NCBI GenBank assembly: GCA_902538495.1
Contig: CACBFJ010000001.1
Span: 62,001-126,000, forward strand
Length of the DNA stretch: 64,000 nucleotides
Source of the DNA: an uncultured Pelagibacteraceae bacterium
Lineage (GTDB): Bacteria; Pseudomonadota; Alphaproteobacteria; Pelagibacterales; Pelagibacteraceae
Direction of reading: 5' to 3'
Part shown: positions 55,231 to 63,754 of the stretch, piece after piece
Layout: every line of letters begins with the position of its first letter
Position numbering within the stretch: position 1 is the first letter of the stretch
Translations under genes and position numbers: made by a program
Notes under the pieces: model-generated
The model's database searches: none
Told to the model about the DNA's origin: nothing
What the model saw: only the letters and a program-made list of their open reading frames with translations

Positions 55231-56016
55231 ATGACTATGGAAATTAATATAAATTGTGATTTAGGAGAAAAATCAAAACACCATTCAAATAAACATGATC
55301 CAGAATTATTGGAAATAGTTAATTCTGCAAATGTTGCTTGTGGATACCATGCTGGAGATGAGGAAACTATGAGCCAAGTCATAGAAATATCAAAAAAAAA
55401 TGGTGTAAGTATCGGTGCGCATCCATCTTTCAATGATCCAGAAAATTTTGGAAGAGAAAGAATGAATTTATCTGACTCAGAAATTCAAAAACTCATAATT
55501 GATCAATACGATATTCTTCAAAAGAAAGCATCAGAGCAAGGAGAAAATGTTACACATATCAAGCCTCATGGAGCTTTAAACAACATGGCTTGTGAAAATA
55601 TTGATTTAGCGACAACACTTGCAAAAAGTATAAAGGGAATTAGTAAAGATTTAATTTATTTAGTTCCCACTGGATCTAAAATGGAGGAAGCTGCAAAAAA
55701 GCTTGATATGAAAATAGCCTGTGAGATATTTGCGGACAGAAATTATGAGGATGACGGAAATCTTGTCTCCCGAAAGAAACCTCATGCTTTAATTACAGAT
55801 CCAGAGCAGGCAAAAACACACGTTTTAAGTATGGTTAAAAATCAGTCGCTTAATTGTCACAGTGGAAAGCAAATACCTTGTGAAATCGACTCTGTGTGTA
55901 TACATGGAGACAATATGAGTTCATTAGCAACTGCTAAGTCTATCAAAGATAACTTACTAAATAATGGCCTCAAACTGAAACCTTTAAACAAAATGAAGAA
56001 ATTTACAAATGATTAA
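55231..56016 (+). CDS. pxpA: 5-oxoprolinase subunit A (LamB/YcsF family)
   Basis: 261 aa. ININCDLGEKSK, ANVACGYHAGDEETM, GVSIGAHPSFNDPENFGRE, HIKPHGALNNMA, EIFADRNYEDDGNLVSRKKPHALI and CIHGDNMSS are all LamB/YcsF signatures. It is the likely catalytic partner for 5-oxoproline ring opening. ATG at 55231; other in-frame ATGs lie at 55213 and 55237. The gene is transcribed away from pxpBC instead of in one operon with them, and its end overlaps a secreted TPR gene by 8 nt. Confidence 0.92.
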   Translation: MTMEININCDLGEKSKHHSNKHDPELLEIVNSANVACGYHAGDEETMSQVIEISKKNGVSIGAHPSFNDPENFGRERMNLSDSEIQKLIIDQYDILQKKASEQGENVTHIKPHGALNNMACENIDLATTLAKSIKGISKDLIYLVPTGSKMEEAAKKLDMKIACEIFADRNYEDDGNLVSRKKPHALITDPEQAKTHVLSMVKNQSLNCHSGKQIPCEIDSVCIHGDNMSSLATAKSIKDNLLNNGLKLKPLNKMKKFTND

Positions 56017-56512
56017 AAAGATATTCATCACAATCTTATTATCTATAACTCTGATATCAAATTCTTACTCAGCAGGATCTAGTAGCAGTGGGGGTGAAGG
56101 TGATGGTCCAAAAACCAAAACAAATTATGAAAAGGCAGTTAAATTAATAAAATCTGCAAATAAATATGAAAAAAAAGGAAAAAAAGATAAAGCACAATCA
56201 AGTTATGAAAAAGCTTTAAAACTTTTACTTAAATCAAACAATAAAAAACCAAATAAACCAGATACTTTAAATTATTTAGGTTTTACTTCTAGAAAATTAG
56301 GTGATTTTGAAAATGGAGAGAAATATTATCTTCAAGGTTTGGCAATCAATCCTTACCACATTGGTATTAATGAATATTTAGGTGAGCTTTACGTAGCAAC
56401 AAATAGACATAATCTTGCAGTTGAAAGATTAGAAGTTTTAAAAGGTTGTGATTGTAAAGAATATGATGACCTGAAAGCCATTATAGCTGGAGAAAAGATT
56501 TCTAAGTATTAA
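56009..56512 (+). CDS. Exported TPR-repeat protein
   Basis: 167 aa. A signal peptide (IFITILLSITLISNSYSA) precedes a Ser/Gly-rich segment (GSSSSGGEGDG) and about two and a half tetratricopeptide units (YEKKGKKDKAQSSYEKALKLL, TLNYLGFTSRKLGDFENGEKYYLQGL, YLGELYVATNRHNLAVERL). Such proteins act as periplasmic protein-binding scaffolds. It overlaps the pxpA end by 8 nt and converges on dctM (4 nt overlap). A link to 5-oxoproline metabolism is not evident beyond the overlap. Confidence 0.8.
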   Translation: MIKKIFITILLSITLISNSYSAGSSSSGGEGDGPKTKTNYEKAVKLIKSANKYEKKGKKDKAQSSYEKALKLLLKSNNKKPNKPDTLNYLGFTSRKLGDFENGEKYYLQGLAINPYHIGINEYLGELYVATNRHNLAVERLEVLKGCDCKEYDDLKAIIAGEKISKY

Positions 56513-57819
56513 TTAATATTTTTAATCATCTGCTCTGGTAGCCACAAAGCAATCTCCGGAAAAATCACAACTAATATAACTGCTAAAACCATTAATAAGA
56601 ATAATGGAAAGGCACTTCTAGCAATGTAACCCATATCTTTGTTGGCCATACCTTGAAGAACAAACAAATTAAAACCCACGGGTGGTGTTATTTGGGCCAT
56701 CTCTACAACAATAACTAAAAATATACCAAACCAAATCATGTCAAAACCTGCTTGTCTAATCATTGGTTCTATAATTGCCATCGTCAATACTACTGCTGAG
56801 ATACCATCAAGAAACATTCCTAAAATGATATAAAAAATCATTAAAACAAAAATTAACACATAAGGAGATAAATCCATATTTTGAATCCACATTGCTAAGT
56901 TTCTTGGTAAACCTGTAAAACCCATTGCCAAAGATAAGAATGTTGAGCCTGCTAAGATAAATGCAATCATACAAGATGTTTTTGTTGCACCTAGTAAGGA
57001 TGTTTTAAAAGTTTCTAAAGTTAAACTTTTTTGAAAATAGGACAAAATTAAAGCTCCAACAACTCCTAAGGATGCGGCCTCAGTAGCAGTAGCTATACCA
57101 GTATATATTGAACCTATAACAGCTGAGATTAAAAATATAACAGGTAAAAGTTGTTTAGATCTTTTTATCTTTTCAAAAATTGAATATTCTTCAATAATTT
57201 TAGGCATTTGTTTTTTATTGATCAAAGACCAGAAAATAACATATGACATAAAAATTAGTGCAATCATTATCCCCGGTAAAATTCCAGCTATAAATAACTT
57301 TGCAATAGACTCTTGAACTGCTACTCCATAAATAATCAAAATTATTGATGGAGGTATCAATAAACCTAGTGTTCCAGAGCCAGCAAGACTGCCAAGTAAA
57401 ATTTTCTCAGGATAATTTCTTTTTCTTAATTCGGGTATAGACATCTTCCCTACAGTTGCAACTGTTGCTGCAGAAGAACCTGAGATTGCCGCAAATAAAG
57501 CACAACCGACTACGTTTACATGAATTAAACCTCCAGGTAATTTTTGCATCCATGGAGATAAACCTTTAAACAGATTTTCAGATAATCTTGTTCTAAATAA
57601 AATTTCTCCCATCCAGACAAATAAAGGTAATGCCGTGAGTGTCCACGAAGATGATGTTCCCCATATTGTTGTTGCCATTGCATCTCCAACTGGTCTTGAT
57701 GTAAATAACATCATACCTATTGCAGATACTCCGATCATGCTCAAGGCTACCCAAATACCTGAACCAAGAAAGAATAATAAAACACTTATGAAAAATATTG
57801 TTAATAAAATTTCAGCCAT
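56509..57819 (-). CDS. dctM: TRAP transporter large permease (DctM type)
   Basis: 436 aa with about 12 hydrophobic helices. GCALFAAISGSSAATVATVGKMSIPELRKRNYPEKILLGSLAGSGTLGLLIPPS is the DctM core; FLDGISAVVLTMAIIEPM and ITPPVGFNLFVLQGMA follow. It forms the Na+-driven membrane domain with DctQ. It abuts dctQ with no spacer and ends against the TPR gene. Confidence 0.95.
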   Translation of the reverse strand: MAEILLTIFFISVLLFFLGSGIWVALSMIGVSAIGMMLFTSRPVGDAMATTIWGTSSSWTLTALPLFVWMGEILFRTRLSENLFKGLSPWMQKLPGGLIHVNVVGCALFAAISGSSAATVATVGKMSIPELRKRNYPEKILLGSLAGSGTLGLLIPPSIILIIYGVAVQESIAKLFIAGILPGIMIALIFMSYVIFWSLINKKQMPKIIEEYSIFEKIKRSKQLLPVIFLISAVIGSIYTGIATATEAASLGVVGALILSYFQKSLTLETFKTSLLGATKTSCMIAFILAGSTFLSLAMGFTGLPRNLAMWIQNMDLSPYVLIFVLMIFYIILGMFLDGISAVVLTMAIIEPMIRQAGFDMIWFGIFLVIVVEMAQITPPVGFNLFVLQGMANKDMGYIARSAFPLFLLMVLAVILVVIFPEIALWLPEQMIKNIN

Positions 57820-58302
57820 TTAACTTTTTTTAAAAATTAAAATAAGTTGATGAAAAACACACATAAAGAAAATAGTGGAACCAAAAGCTACACTTGTTTG
57901 AGGGATCCAAATTAAAATTTCATCTGCACCCTCACTTCTCTCTTGAAATTTATATGAAATAACTAACATTTTAACAAAATAAAATGCCAAATACCCAGAG
58001 AAAAAAGTTGCTACACTTAAACACCAGATTTCAATAAATTTTCTTTTTAAACCTGATAATTTTTCAAGAAAAAGAGTAATCCTTATGTGACCGTTTTCAA
58101 CAAATGTATAAGCTAATGCAAAAAAAGATGCTGCAGCCATACAGTAACCTGAGTATTCAGCAAGACCTCTGATATAAAAACCAAATATTCTTGATGAAAT
58201 ACCTATCAAAATGAATACTGCCACTAAAATAAGAAATGCTGCTGCGATATATCCAGAAAATTTATAAAGTTTATTTAAATTTTTATCTAAGATTTTAAAC
58301 AT
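57820..58302 (-). CDS. dctQ: TRAP transporter small permease (DctQ type)
   Basis: 160 aa with four hydrophobic helices; YCMAAASFFALAYTFVENGHIRITLFLEKL is the typical DctQ segment. Its start codon lies 6 nt from the foot of a stable hairpin that separates it from dctP, and its only Shine-Dalgarno-like bases (GGTGG) sit inside that stem. Expression below that of dctP is expected. Confidence 0.92.
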   Translation of the reverse strand: MFKILDKNLNKLYKFSGYIAAAFLILVAVFILIGISSRIFGFYIRGLAEYSGYCMAAASFFALAYTFVENGHIRITLFLEKLSGLKRKFIEIWCLSVATFFSGYLAFYFVKMLVISYKFQERSEGADEILIWIPQTSVAFGSTIFFMCVFHQLILIFKKS

Positions 58303-58308
58303 GATAAT

Positions 58309-58341
58309 TTAAGGCCACCTAAAATTCTTTGGTGGCCTTAA
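58309..58341 (-). repeat. Hairpin between dctP and dctQ
   Basis: TTAAGGCCACC (58309-58319) and GGTGGCCTTAA (58331-58341) make a perfect 11-bp stem with an 11-nt loop. On the minus strand it begins 11 nt after the dctP stop and ends 6 nt before the dctQ ATG. No T-run follows, so it is likelier an mRNA stabiliser, a partial terminator or a translation block than a full terminator. Confidence 0.7.
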
Positions 58342-58352
58342 TTAAAATTTGA

Positions 58353-59324
58353 TTATTTATAACTTGATAAAACGGCTGCCCCTCTTGAACCAGCTTTTTG
58401 AGACCATTCCTTTGCCATAGTCTCACCTACTTTTTCAAAATGAGCTTGTAGAGACGCATTTACTTTGCCTACTACCATCCCAGCATTAGCTAAAGCTTTT
58501 TTGTCGCCGACATTTCCTTGTTTTGATAATTGCCAGCCTTTTCTCTCTGCTAAAGCTGCTTGTTTCATTACTAGATCTTTTGTTGCTTGATCAAGTTTAT
58601 TCCAAGAATCTTTATTTACAATTACCATATTTTTTGGAAACCAAGCTGCTATATCATAAAAATATTTCACACCATTCTCCCATATTTTAGAATTTTTTCC
58701 TGTCGTTGGGGAAGTGATCATACTTTCAACAGCACCAGTAGAAAATGCTTGGCTTATTTCAGCAGCTTCAATTTTAGTTGGCGCCATACCTGTTAGCTCA
58801 GCAATTCTAATCGTTGCAGAATTGTATGCTCTGAACTTTAAACCCTTAAGGTCATTGACAGAGTTGATTTCCTTTTTGCTATATAAGCCTTGTGCAGGCC
58901 ATGGCACGGCATAAAGAAATACTAAACCTTTTTCATCTAAGCCTTTGATGATCTCAGCTTTAGATGCTTTGTATAATTTCATTGCATCCGAGTAAGATGT
59001 TGCCAAGAATGGCTGTGAGTCTACTTCCAGTAAAGGGTCCTCTTTACCTAAGGCTGACATAAATCTTTCTCCAATCTGAGCTTGACCAGTTCTCACAGCT
59101 CTAAAGATTTCTCCACCTTTAAATAATGAGCCGCCTGGATGTGTAACTATTGTAAGTTTTCCACCACTTTTTTCAGTCACATTTTTTGCAAATTCAGTTG
59201 CGTTTGCAGAATGAAAATTACCAGCACCATAAGCTAATGCCATATCCCATTTTTCCGCAAAAGAAGAATTAATTGACAAAATTGATGAAACCAAAATAAT
59301 TGATAAGTATTTTATGAATTTCAT
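58353..59324 (-). CDS. dctP: TRAP transporter substrate-binding protein (DctP type)
   Basis: 323 aa. A signal peptide (YLSIILVSSILSINSSFA) precedes WDMALAYGAGNFHSANATEFAKNV, LKGLKFRAYNSATIRIAELTGMAPTKIEAAEISQAFSTGAVESMITSP (the ligand-carboxylate region) and AAWFPKNMVIVNKDSW. It binds an organic acid or similar solute in the periplasm; the substrate is unknown. Nearness to pxpABC makes 5-oxoproline a candidate, as some TRAP binding proteins are known to bind pyroglutamate. A strong GGAGG RBS lies at 59329-59333 on the minus strand. Confidence 0.94.
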   Translation of the reverse strand: MKFIKYLSIILVSSILSINSSFAEKWDMALAYGAGNFHSANATEFAKNVTEKSGGKLTIVTHPGGSLFKGGEIFRAVRTGQAQIGERFMSALGKEDPLLEVDSQPFLATSYSDAMKLYKASKAEIIKGLDEKGLVFLYAVPWPAQGLYSKKEINSVNDLKGLKFRAYNSATIRIAELTGMAPTKIEAAEISQAFSTGAVESMITSPTTGKNSKIWENGVKYFYDIAAWFPKNMVIVNKDSWNKLDQATKDLVMKQAALAERKGWQLSKQGNVGDKKALANAGMVVGKVNASLQAHFEKVGETMAKEWSQKAGSRGAAVLSSYK

Positions 59325-59328
59325 TTAT

Positions 59329-59333
59329 CCTCC
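59329..59333 (-). promoter_or_regulatory. Strong ribosome-binding site of dctP
   Basis: GGAGG on the minus strand 4 nt before the ATG of dctP (59324-59322). Among the strongest in the window; a TATAAT on the minus strand at 59385-59390 could be the -10, but no convincing -35 was found. Confidence 0.6.
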
Positions 59334-59437
59334 ATTTTTTTTAAAAGCATTTCATTATGTATTAAAATAATTATCAATAAAAAAATTATACTACTTTTAA
59401 TTGAATAATTTAAAATATCTAATACTATGGGCTTACT

Positions 59438-60049
59438 TTGTTAGAAGAAGCACTCATATTAGTTCAGATTATTTTCATTGATATAATCTTGGCAGCAGAT
59501 AATGCGATCATTATTGGATTGATTGCAGCTAATTTTGCGCCCAAAAATAGAAGACAAATTATTTTATGGGGTGTAGCTGGAGCATTAATTTTTAAAATTG
59601 TTTTTGCATTATTTGCTACATATTTATTTGAATTTTATTTTATAAAAATATTGGGAGGTTTACTCTTAATTTGGATTGTTAATGATTTGAGAAAGGATCT
59701 TTTTGAGATTAAAAAAGTTAAATCTCCAACTAAAAAATCAAAAGAGCCTTCATATATTCAAAGTGTGTATAAAGTTTTATTTGCTGATATTACGATAAGT
59801 TTTGATAACGTAATTGGAGTTGTTGGGGCAGCAAAGGGTAATTTCGGTTTTATGATTTTCGGTCTTGTATTATCAGTTGTGCTTACTGGTGCTATGGCAA
59901 CCTATCTTGCTAACTATATTCAAAAACATTTATGGATTGCTTATGTGGGTTTAGGGTTTATCTTACTTGTTGCTCTTCAACTGGTAATTGGTGGTCTAGT
60001 TGATCTAGATATATTGTCTATAAATGAAGAATTTAAAAAATATTTCTAA
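59438..60049 (+). CDS. TerC/YjbE family integral membrane protein
   Basis: 203 aa with about six or seven hydrophobic helices. IDIILAADNAIIIGLIAANFAPKNRRQI and VLFADITISFDNVIGVVGAAKGN carry the paired Asp-Asn motifs of TerC proteins. The family has been linked to metal ion (notably manganese) efflux. The start appears to be TTG at 59438; the nearby ATG at 59427 is in another frame and stops at once. No yybP-ykoY manganese riboswitch is visible upstream. It converges on panB with a 4-nt overlap. Confidence 0.85.
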   Translation: MLEEALILVQIIFIDIILAADNAIIIGLIAANFAPKNRRQIILWGVAGALIFKIVFALFATYLFEFYFIKILGGLLLIWIVNDLRKDLFEIKKVKSPTKKSKEPSYIQSVYKVLFADITISFDNVIGVVGAAKGNFGFMIFGLVLSVVLTGAMATYLANYIQKHLWIAYVGLGFILLVALQLVIGGLVDLDILSINEEFKKYF

Positions 60050-60819
60050 TAAGAATGTTTTTTTGTAGGGTATTTTTTTTTCCTTACCTCTGAGGCATAC
60101 TTTCTAATACCAACATTGATATACTTTTTAACATTAGAAAACCTTTTAACAAATTTAATGTTGGTATGATTTAATCCAATTAAATCATCAGTCACTAAAA
60201 CTTGACCATCACAATACACAGATGAACCAATTCCAATTGTTGGAATATTCAATTTTTGAGTAATGAGTTTTGCAATTTCAGTTTTTACACACTCTAAAAC
60301 AATTGCAAATACTCCACTTTCTTGTAACAACATTGCATCACTTATTAAGTTTTTTATTTCACTATTCGTTTTTCCCTTAGATTTAAATTTTTTTGTTGAT
60401 TGAGGAAGTAGACCAATATGACCCATAACTGGGATTTTATTTTTAATTAAAAACTTTATTTGTTCGATAACCCTTTTGCCACCTTCTAATTTTACTGCAT
60501 CACATTTAGTCTCTTTTAGAATTTTCTTGGAATTCTTTAATGCTAGAGACTTAGTACTATAAGTTTTAAAAGGCATATCGACAACCATTAAACTTTTTTT
60601 AATACCCAATCTAACACTTTTGGAGTGATTGATCATTTCTGTTAAGGAGACTTTTTTTGTTGAAGAATAATTATATAAAACAGAGCCTAAGGAGTCTCCA
60701 ACTAAAACAATATCAACATGTTTATCAACCTCTTCTGCGATATTTTTTGAGTAAGCCGTAAGACATACAATTTTTTGTTTGTTTTTTTTGTTAATTATAT
60801 CTGAAATTTTTTTTTTCAT
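60046..60819 (-). CDS. panB: 3-methyl-2-oxobutanoate hydroxymethyltransferase
   Basis: 257 aa. CLTAYSKNIAEEVDKHVDIVLVGDSLGSVLYNY, VVDMPFKTY, AVKLEGG, VMGHIGLLPQS, GVFAIVLECV, IPTIGIGSSVYCDGQVLVTDD are PanB signatures. It uses 5,10-methylene-tetrahydrofolate to make ketopantoate, another user of glycine-derived one-carbon units. panC is not adjacent. The N-terminus and C-terminus are short and Lys-rich. Confidence 0.95.
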   Translation of the reverse strand: MKKKISDIINKKNKQKIVCLTAYSKNIAEEVDKHVDIVLVGDSLGSVLYNYSSTKKVSLTEMINHSKSVRLGIKKSLMVVDMPFKTYSTKSLALKNSKKILKETKCDAVKLEGGKRVIEQIKFLIKNKIPVMGHIGLLPQSTKKFKSKGKTNSEIKNLISDAMLLQESGVFAIVLECVKTEIAKLITQKLNIPTIGIGSSVYCDGQVLVTDDLIGLNHTNIKFVKRFSNVKKYINVGIRKYASEVRKKKYPTKKHSY

Positions 60820-60823
60820 CGAC

Positions 60824-60922
60824 TTAATAAGAGACGGTATTTTCTACTCTTCTTGTGTCCTTTAACTCAAGACCTTTACAAAAAAACCTAAACGACCTAT
60901 TTACGTTTTTAATTTTAATCAT
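60824..60922 (-). other. Possible 32-codon small ORF or leader upstream of panB
   Basis: In the 163-nt gap before panB, the minus strand has ATG (60922-60920) to TAA (60826-60824). The peptide starts MIKIKNVNRSFRFFCKG and ends RRVENTVSY. It is less A/T- and Lys/Asn-biased than the rest of the gap, and its stop lies 4 nt before the panB ATG. There is no clear RBS. It could be a leader peptide, an uncharacterised small protein, a structured leader RNA or chance. The remaining 60 nt of the gap are plain A/T. Confidence 0.2.
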
Positions 60923-60982
60923 TTTATGTAAATATTTTTTTATCTATGATGTATTTAAATTTGAATTTAATTCAACTTAAAA

Positions 60983-61765
60983 TTACAAATTTTTATTTTT
61001 TTCTGAGGAATAACCCAATGCAACTGCTGTTGGATCAAGTTTTTCAATAATTACATTTACTTCTTGGGTAGAAAAAACTTTTTTCCATTCTCCGGATTTT
61101 CTTAGTGAAATATGACCAGTTTGAAAACCAGTGTTAATATCGAAAGATCTATAAAATCCATTTCCAAATTTAACTATTTTTTTTGTATCTACAATTTCAT
61201 TTTTGTTAATTTTCATCTCAATTTCTTCATCATTAATTTTTATTAAATTCTTAACTTTATTTTTACTATATTTTAAACTTATATTTTTTATTTGAATTTC
61301 AGATAACTCTACATCACAAAATTCAGACAATTTCTTAATTAGTTCATCTTTTTGATTTTCAATATCTTCATATTTCACTAAAAAAATATTTTTACAAAGA
61401 TTTTGGTAATAATTAAGCCAATTTAATAAATCTGATGCTACTGTTAAAGATTTATCTAAATCACACTTCATAAACTCTTTATAAGATGCACATACATCAT
61501 AAGGATTTCTAATATTAACTACAACTTTGGATCTGGGAGGTAAGATCATTAATCTACCGTGTATTTTTAATACAAATTTATTTAATGGATTCTTATCCAG
61601 TTGCGCTTTTGAAGTATAATAATCTAAAATTTCTTTATCAGATTGAATTTGATCTTTTGGAAATACATTTAAGTTGTTTTCAGTAAAAATTTCTCTAATT
61701 ATATTAGTTGTCCACATTGAACCAGTTCTTGGAACTGAGGCTACCCAAAATGTATTGATTTCCAT
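60983..61765 (-). CDS. Sulfotransferase family protein
   Basis: 260 aa. The N-terminal 5'-phosphosulfate loop is visible as WVASVPRTGSMWTTNII and the 3'-phosphate region as KVVVNIRNPYDVCASYKEF, both standard for PAPS-dependent sulfotransferases. FLVKYEDI is the matching central strand. The acceptor is unknown. Its start overlaps the guaA stop by 1 nt, so it is in the gua transcription unit, an unusual companion for guaA. It is very Lys/Asn/Ile-rich in its middle third. Confidence 0.8.
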   Translation of the reverse strand: MEINTFWVASVPRTGSMWTTNIIREIFTENNLNVFPKDQIQSDKEILDYYTSKAQLDKNPLNKFVLKIHGRLMILPPRSKVVVNIRNPYDVCASYKEFMKCDLDKSLTVASDLLNWLNYYQNLCKNIFLVKYEDIENQKDELIKKLSEFCDVELSEIQIKNISLKYSKNKVKNLIKINDEEIEMKINKNEIVDTKKIVKFGNGFYRSFDINTGFQTGHISLRKSGEWKKVFSTQEVNVIIEKLDPTAVALGYSSEKNKNL

Positions 61766-63327
61766 TATTCCAATTCTATTGTGCTTGGAGGCTTAGATGT
61801 AACGTCATAAACTACCCTATTTATTCCTCTTATACTATTTACAATTTTATTCGAAATCATTTGAATAAAAGGCTTTTTAAATTCATAAAAGTCTGCTGTC
61901 ATACCATCCTCAGAGGTAATAGCTCTCAATAGACACAAATATTCGTAAGTTCTATTATCACCCATTACACCTACAGTCTTAACAGGGAGTAAAGCAGCAT
62001 AAGCTTGCCAAATCTTACTATAAAAACCATGTTCTTTTAAAGCAGTAATAAAATAATGATCAGCTTCCTTTAAAATTTTAATTTTTTCTTTTGTTATGGT
62101 TCCGGGCATTCTTATTGCTAAACCAGGTCCAGGAAAAGGATGTCTAGAGATGATTTCTTTATTTAAATTTAGATCTAAACCTAATTTTCTCACTTCATCC
62201 TTAAATAAAAATCTTAAGGGCTCTACTAATTTCAGTTTCATTTTCTTTGGAAGGCCACCTACATTATGATGCGATTTAATTTTAGAGGTTTGGCTACCCG
62301 TAACAGATTTACTCTCAATTAAGTCTGGATAAAGAGTTCCTTGAGCTAAAAATCTCACGTTTTTAATTTTTTTGGCATATCTTTCAAAAATTTTTATAAA
62401 AAGATTTCCTATTATTTTTCTCTTTTTTTCTGGATCTGAAATATTTTTAAGTTTTCTCAAAAACTCTTTTTCAGCATTTACATAAATTAGATTAATTTTT
62501 AATCTCTTTTTAAATGTGTTAACTACTTGTTTTTCCTCATTTTTTCTTAAAAGACCTGTATTTACGAAAATGCAGTATAATTTTTTTCCTATTGCTTTGT
62601 TTATTAATTGCGCAACTACGCTGCTATCCACCCCTCCAGACAAAGCACATATTACTTTATTTTTGCCAACTTCATTTCTTATCTCTTTTATTAATTTATT
62701 TTTTTGATTTTTTACTGACCAATTTTTTTTAATCTTACAAATTGAAAAAATGAAGTTTTTAATTATTATTTTACCATTCTCAGTATGAGTTACCTCGGGA
62801 TGAAATTGTACTCCATAAATTCTTTTTAGGCTGTTTTCCACAATTGCAAATTTTGAATTTTGACTAGATGCAACAACTCTGAAATTTTTTGGTAATCTGG
62901 AGACTTGATCAGCATGGCTCATCCAAACTTTCACATATTTTCTATTTTTAAAATAATCTTTTATTAACGGACTATTATTTTTTTTAATAATATTAGCTAA
63001 ACCGAATTCCCTATGTTTTGATTGTTTTACTTTTCCACCTTTTATTTTAGATAAAATTTGATGACCAAAGCAGATACCGAGTACTGGTATTTCATTTTCA
63101 ATAATATTTTCATCAAATGAGTATTTCTTAATATCATAAACGTTTAACGGTCCACCTGATAAAATTATTCCTTTAATCTTTTCGTTTATATCTTTATTCT
63201 TTATTTTTTTATGACTAATGATTTCTGAAAATACACCAAACTCTCTTATTCTTCTTGCAATCAATTGGGTAAACTGTGAACCAAAATCAATAATTAAAAT
63301 TTTATTAAGACCTTTATCAAGAGTCAT
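61765..63327 (-). CDS. guaA: GMP synthase (glutamine-hydrolysing)
   Basis: 520 aa. Class I amidotransferase domain: [20 protein letters not shown], the nucleophile Cys in GICFGHQIL and [17 protein letters not shown] pyrophosphatase domain: the P-loop [14 protein letters not shown] near 230. C-terminal dimer domain: [12 protein letters not shown], ending in [21 protein letters not shown] residues (here PPSTIELE). It aminates XMP to GMP. Its start overlaps the upstream TPR gene by 11 nt. Confidence 0.97.
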   Translation of the reverse strand: MTLDKGLNKILIIDFGSQFTQLIARRIREFGVFSEIISHKKIKNKDINEKIKGIILSGGPLNVYDIKKYSFDENIIENEIPVLGICFGHQILSKIKGGKVKQSKHREFGLANIIKKNNSPLIKDYFKNRKYVKVWMSHADQVSRLPKNFRVVASSQNSKFAIVENSLKRIYGVQFHPEVTHTENGKIIIKNFIFSICKIKKNWSVKNQKNKLIKEIRNEVGKNKVICALSGGVDSSVVAQLINKAIGKKLYCIFVNTGLLRKNEEKQVVNTFKKRLKINLIYVNAEKEFLRKLKNISDPEKKRKIIGNLFIKIFERYAKKIKNVRFLAQGTLYPDLIESKSVTGSQTSKIKSHHNVGGLPKKMKLKLVEPLRFLFKDEVRKLGLDLNLNKEIISRHPFPGPGLAIRMPGTITKEKIKILKEADHYFITALKEHGFYSKIWQAYAALLPVKTVGVMGDNRTYEYLCLLRAITSEDGMTADFYEFKKPFIQMISNKIVNSIRGINRVVYDVTSKPPSTIELE

Positions 63328-63754
63328 TTTTTGGCTCTAGATTACCAAGTGTCTCTAAAATTTTTTTATTCTCACTGCATAAACTTTTACAAACCTCAGA
63401 AAATGTTTTTGATAAATCTTTGACCTGGGAATAATTTGATTTTTCCAACCCTATTTTCATTAGCATTAAAATGGCTTCTTCATTATTTGGATCTATCAAT
63501 AAAGTAGCATCTAAATTTTTCTCTTCTTTACTTTGGTCTTCTTTAACGTTGTAAATTTTAGCTAAATATAAATACGAATTTGAGTCTTTTGGATTAAAAA
63601 CAATACTTCTTTCAAACATAAACTTCGCATCATCGAATTTTTTATTTTCATAAAGAGCCAAACCTTTAGCAAAAAAATTTTCGCTTGCAAATGAACTAAC
63701 AAATATGTTTGTAAGAAAATATATAAATATAGTTTTTTTAAAAATATTTTTCAT
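63317..63754 (-). CDS. Small exported TPR protein
   Basis: 145 aa. A signal-like N-terminus ([16 protein letters not shown]) is followed by two to three tetratricopeptide units: [61 protein letters not shown] and [22 protein letters not shown]. It sits between guaB and guaA, overlapping the guaB stop by 1 nt and the guaA start by 11 nt. I know of no purine role for it. Confidence 0.75.
   Translation of the reverse strand: MKNIFKKTIFIYFLTNIFVSSFASENFFAKGLALYENKKFDDAKFMFERSIVFNPKDSNSYLYLAKIYNVKEDQSKEEKNLDATLLIDPNNEEAILMLMKIGLEKSNYSQVKDLSKTFSEVCKSLCSENKKILETLGNLEPKNDS

Noticed and set aside
59325..59437. yybP-ykoY manganese riboswitch before the TerC-like gene
   Set aside because: The region lacks the conserved G/C-rich loops of that RNA; it is plain A/T sequence between divergent genes.
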